DNA of 7,425 nt from CAYURP01 sp964447175 (GTDB lineage Bacteria > Zixibacteria > MSB-5A5 > SM23-73-2), in the NCBI GenBank assembly GCA_964447175.1, contig CAYURP010000073.1, positions 1 through 7,425 of the forward strand. Reading direction: 5' to 3'. Below, piece by piece: positions 6,249 through 7,425 of the stretch. Position 1 is the stretch's first letter. The number at the start of each line of letters is the position of its first letter. Both the position numbers and the translations under genes were made by a program. The notes beneath the pieces were generated by a model. That model ran no database searches. It had not been told where the DNA came from and worked only from the letters and a program-made list of their open reading frames with translations.

Positions 6249-7424
6249 CTATCTCTGCTGGGAGGGTGGTTTAGGAAAATCAAAATCGGGTGCTGAGATC
6301 TGACTTAAGGCTTGAACAGCATAATCGTCATCCGGATTGTGTGAAACCCATTCTTTTAAAACCTGTACCAGTTTTTCTCTGTCCTTGCTCTGGTAGTAAT
6401 TAGTGAAAAGGAATTGAAACGCAGGCCGGAAGTGGGGACTTTCGGAAAGAAGACGATGAACTAAATCCAAAGCCTTCTGGTCTTCTCCATCCCTTTTGTA
6501 TATGGCTGCCAAACTCAGGTAGATCTGATTAAGTCGCTCCTGATCCACTCCCTCGGCTTTTTTTAATAGCTCCTCGGCTTTTTCAGATTCGCCTTTATCC
6601 GTATAGAATTGAATTAGAAAGGCGTAAGGCTTCCAGTCATCAGGTAAAATCTCCATGTTCTTTTGGGCTATTTCTATGGCTTCATCATAATTACCTGAGC
6701 GTCTCAGGGTATCTGCCAATGTCAGGAAAGCGGTGCCATAATTGGCTATAAGTCTAATGTCGTTTTCGTTTTTATAAACTTTAGGATCGTGGAGTCCTCT
6801 GAACTTAAAAACGTTGAAAAGTTTATCCTTCATTTTCTCAACATCTACCATGAATGTGCCTTCTTCAGGAACCACCCGGTAAGCCATACCCTCCATTCTC
6901 AGATGATTATCTATAGACTGTCCCTTGTAAATTTTGTTCTCCTGGGCTACAGTCGCTGCAAAGTAGATGGGATATTTCCAGCGATTGGTTTCCAGAATAT
7001 TAGCTATCATCAAATCTTGAACCCGAGTTACTTTACCTTCTGCCGTGCGGAAAGGCCTGAGCCTTTTTATCTCATTGTCGGTGTAACCGATGGGCACTCC
7101 CATCTCATCTTTTAGCTGGAGTATGTACCAATCCGTGTTCAAAAGGGAGAGGTTAACTATCCGCACATCCTTCCGGATACCCTCCACCTCCTGGGCAAAC
7201 CACAAAGGAAAGGTATCATTATCCCCGTTGGTGAACATTATACCATCTTTGTCGCAGGAATTAAGAAGATTGTAGGCATAATCATAAGGTATGAATTTAT
7301 TGCTGCGATTGTTGGAGGAGTAAAAGTTCTGTTTTAAAGGAAGTATGGGTGAGATCAAAAGCACAGCCATAGCTCCGTATCCCAGCCAGTCTTTGAAACC
7401 GGAGAGCCTTCGGACAATGCCTGA
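6249..7424 (-). CDS. DUF2723 (TMEM260-like) GT-C protein, C-terminal part with TPR repeats; 5' end beyond window
   Basis: The reading frame is open to the right edge, giving 391 visible residues; 18 precede the first in-window Met, which is not the real start. The visible part begins with the last membrane helix (about DWLGYGAMAVLLISPILPL), followed by the extracytoplasmic domain. Counting from that Met, the family signature is IMFTNGDNDTFPLWFAQEVEGIRKDVRIVNLSLLNTDWYI (44-83), typical of the region after the membrane domain in DUF2723 proteins. RWKYPIYFA follows at 130-138. About four TPR-like helical pairs (about 208-241, 246-273, 280-310, 314-345) and a proline-rich end (FPKPPSQQR) complete it. 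Eukaryotic TMEM260 is an O-mannosyltransferase (CAZy GT117), so a polyprenyl-phosphate-dependent protein glycosyltransferase is plausible. The TPRs could hold the protein substrate outside the membrane. The membrane domain and catalytic loop are not in the window. Confidence 0.9.
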   Translation of the reverse strand, partial: SGIVRRLSGFKDWLGYGAMAVLLISPILPLKQNFYSSNNRSNKFIPYDYAYNLLNSCDKDGIMFTNGDNDTFPLWFAQEVEGIRKDVRIVNLSLLNTDWYILQLKDEMGVPIGYTDNEIKRLRPFRTAEGKVTRVQDLMIANILETNRWKYPIYFAATVAQENKIYKGQSIDNHLRMEGMAYRVVPEEGTFMVDVEKMKDKLFNVFKFRGLHDPKVYKNENDIRLIANYGTAFLTLADTLRRSGNYDEAIEIAQKNMEILPDDWKPYAFLIQFYTDKGESEKAEELLKKAEGVDQERLNQIYLSLAAIYKRDGEDQKALDLVHRLLSESPHFRPAFQFLFTNYYQSKDREKLVQVLKEWVSHNPDDDYAVQALSQISAPDFDFPKPPSQQR

Positions 7425-7425
7425 T

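Noticed and set aside
5985..7275. Plus-strand open frames at 5985-6203, 6789-7115 and 7090-7275
   Set aside because: They are antisense to the GT4 and DUF2723 genes, whose conserved motifs establish the minus strand as coding.

Overview
Every gene I can support lies on the minus strand, so the window reads right to left. It is a surface-glycan or protein-glycosylation locus made of six genes, and the outermost gene at each end runs off the window. In transcription order they are: (1) the C-terminal part of a DUF2723 (TMEM260-like, GT-C) membrane protein with a TPR tail, 7424-6249; (2) a GT4 glycosyltransferase, 6212-5097; (3) a UPF0104 / LPG-synthase-TM type integral membrane protein, 5071-4064; (4) an extended-SDR nucleotide-sugar epimerase/dehydratase, 3946-2942; (5) a dolichol-phosphate-mannose-synthase-like GT2, 2936-2238; and (6) the first 655 residues of a PMT/ArnT-like GT-C glycosyltransferase, 1966 to the left edge.

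Genes 1-5 are closely packed (gaps of 36, 25, 117 and 5 bases) and look like one operon. The 271-base gap after gene 5 contains a C-rich, G-poor stretch on the transcribed strand that resembles a Rho-utilisation region. A sigma70-like promoter candidate follows, about 30 bases before gene 6. Gene 6 therefore probably has its own promoter but belongs to the same functional neighbourhood.

A coherent reading, which is inference, is as follows. The SDR supplies a nucleotide sugar. The GT2 loads a sugar onto a polyprenyl phosphate. The GT4 adds a sugar to a lipid or glycan acceptor on the cytoplasmic face. The UPF0104-type protein may assist with lipid handling or translocation. The two GT-C proteins (DUF2723 and PMT-like) transfer sugar from the polyprenyl-phosphate donor outside the membrane to protein or glycan. 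The acceptor and the sugars cannot be read from this sequence.

The organism is a bacterium of moderately low GC content. DUF2723-TPR proteins are common in the FCB group (Bacteroidetes and relatives such as Zixibacteria or Gemmatimonadetes-like lineages) and in uncultured candidate phyla, and the AGA/AGG- and ATA-rich codon use fits an uncultured lineage of this kind. Assignment below 'FCB-like or candidate phylum' is not supported. I see no RNA genes, CRISPR arrays, insertion sequences, phage genes or attachment sites.
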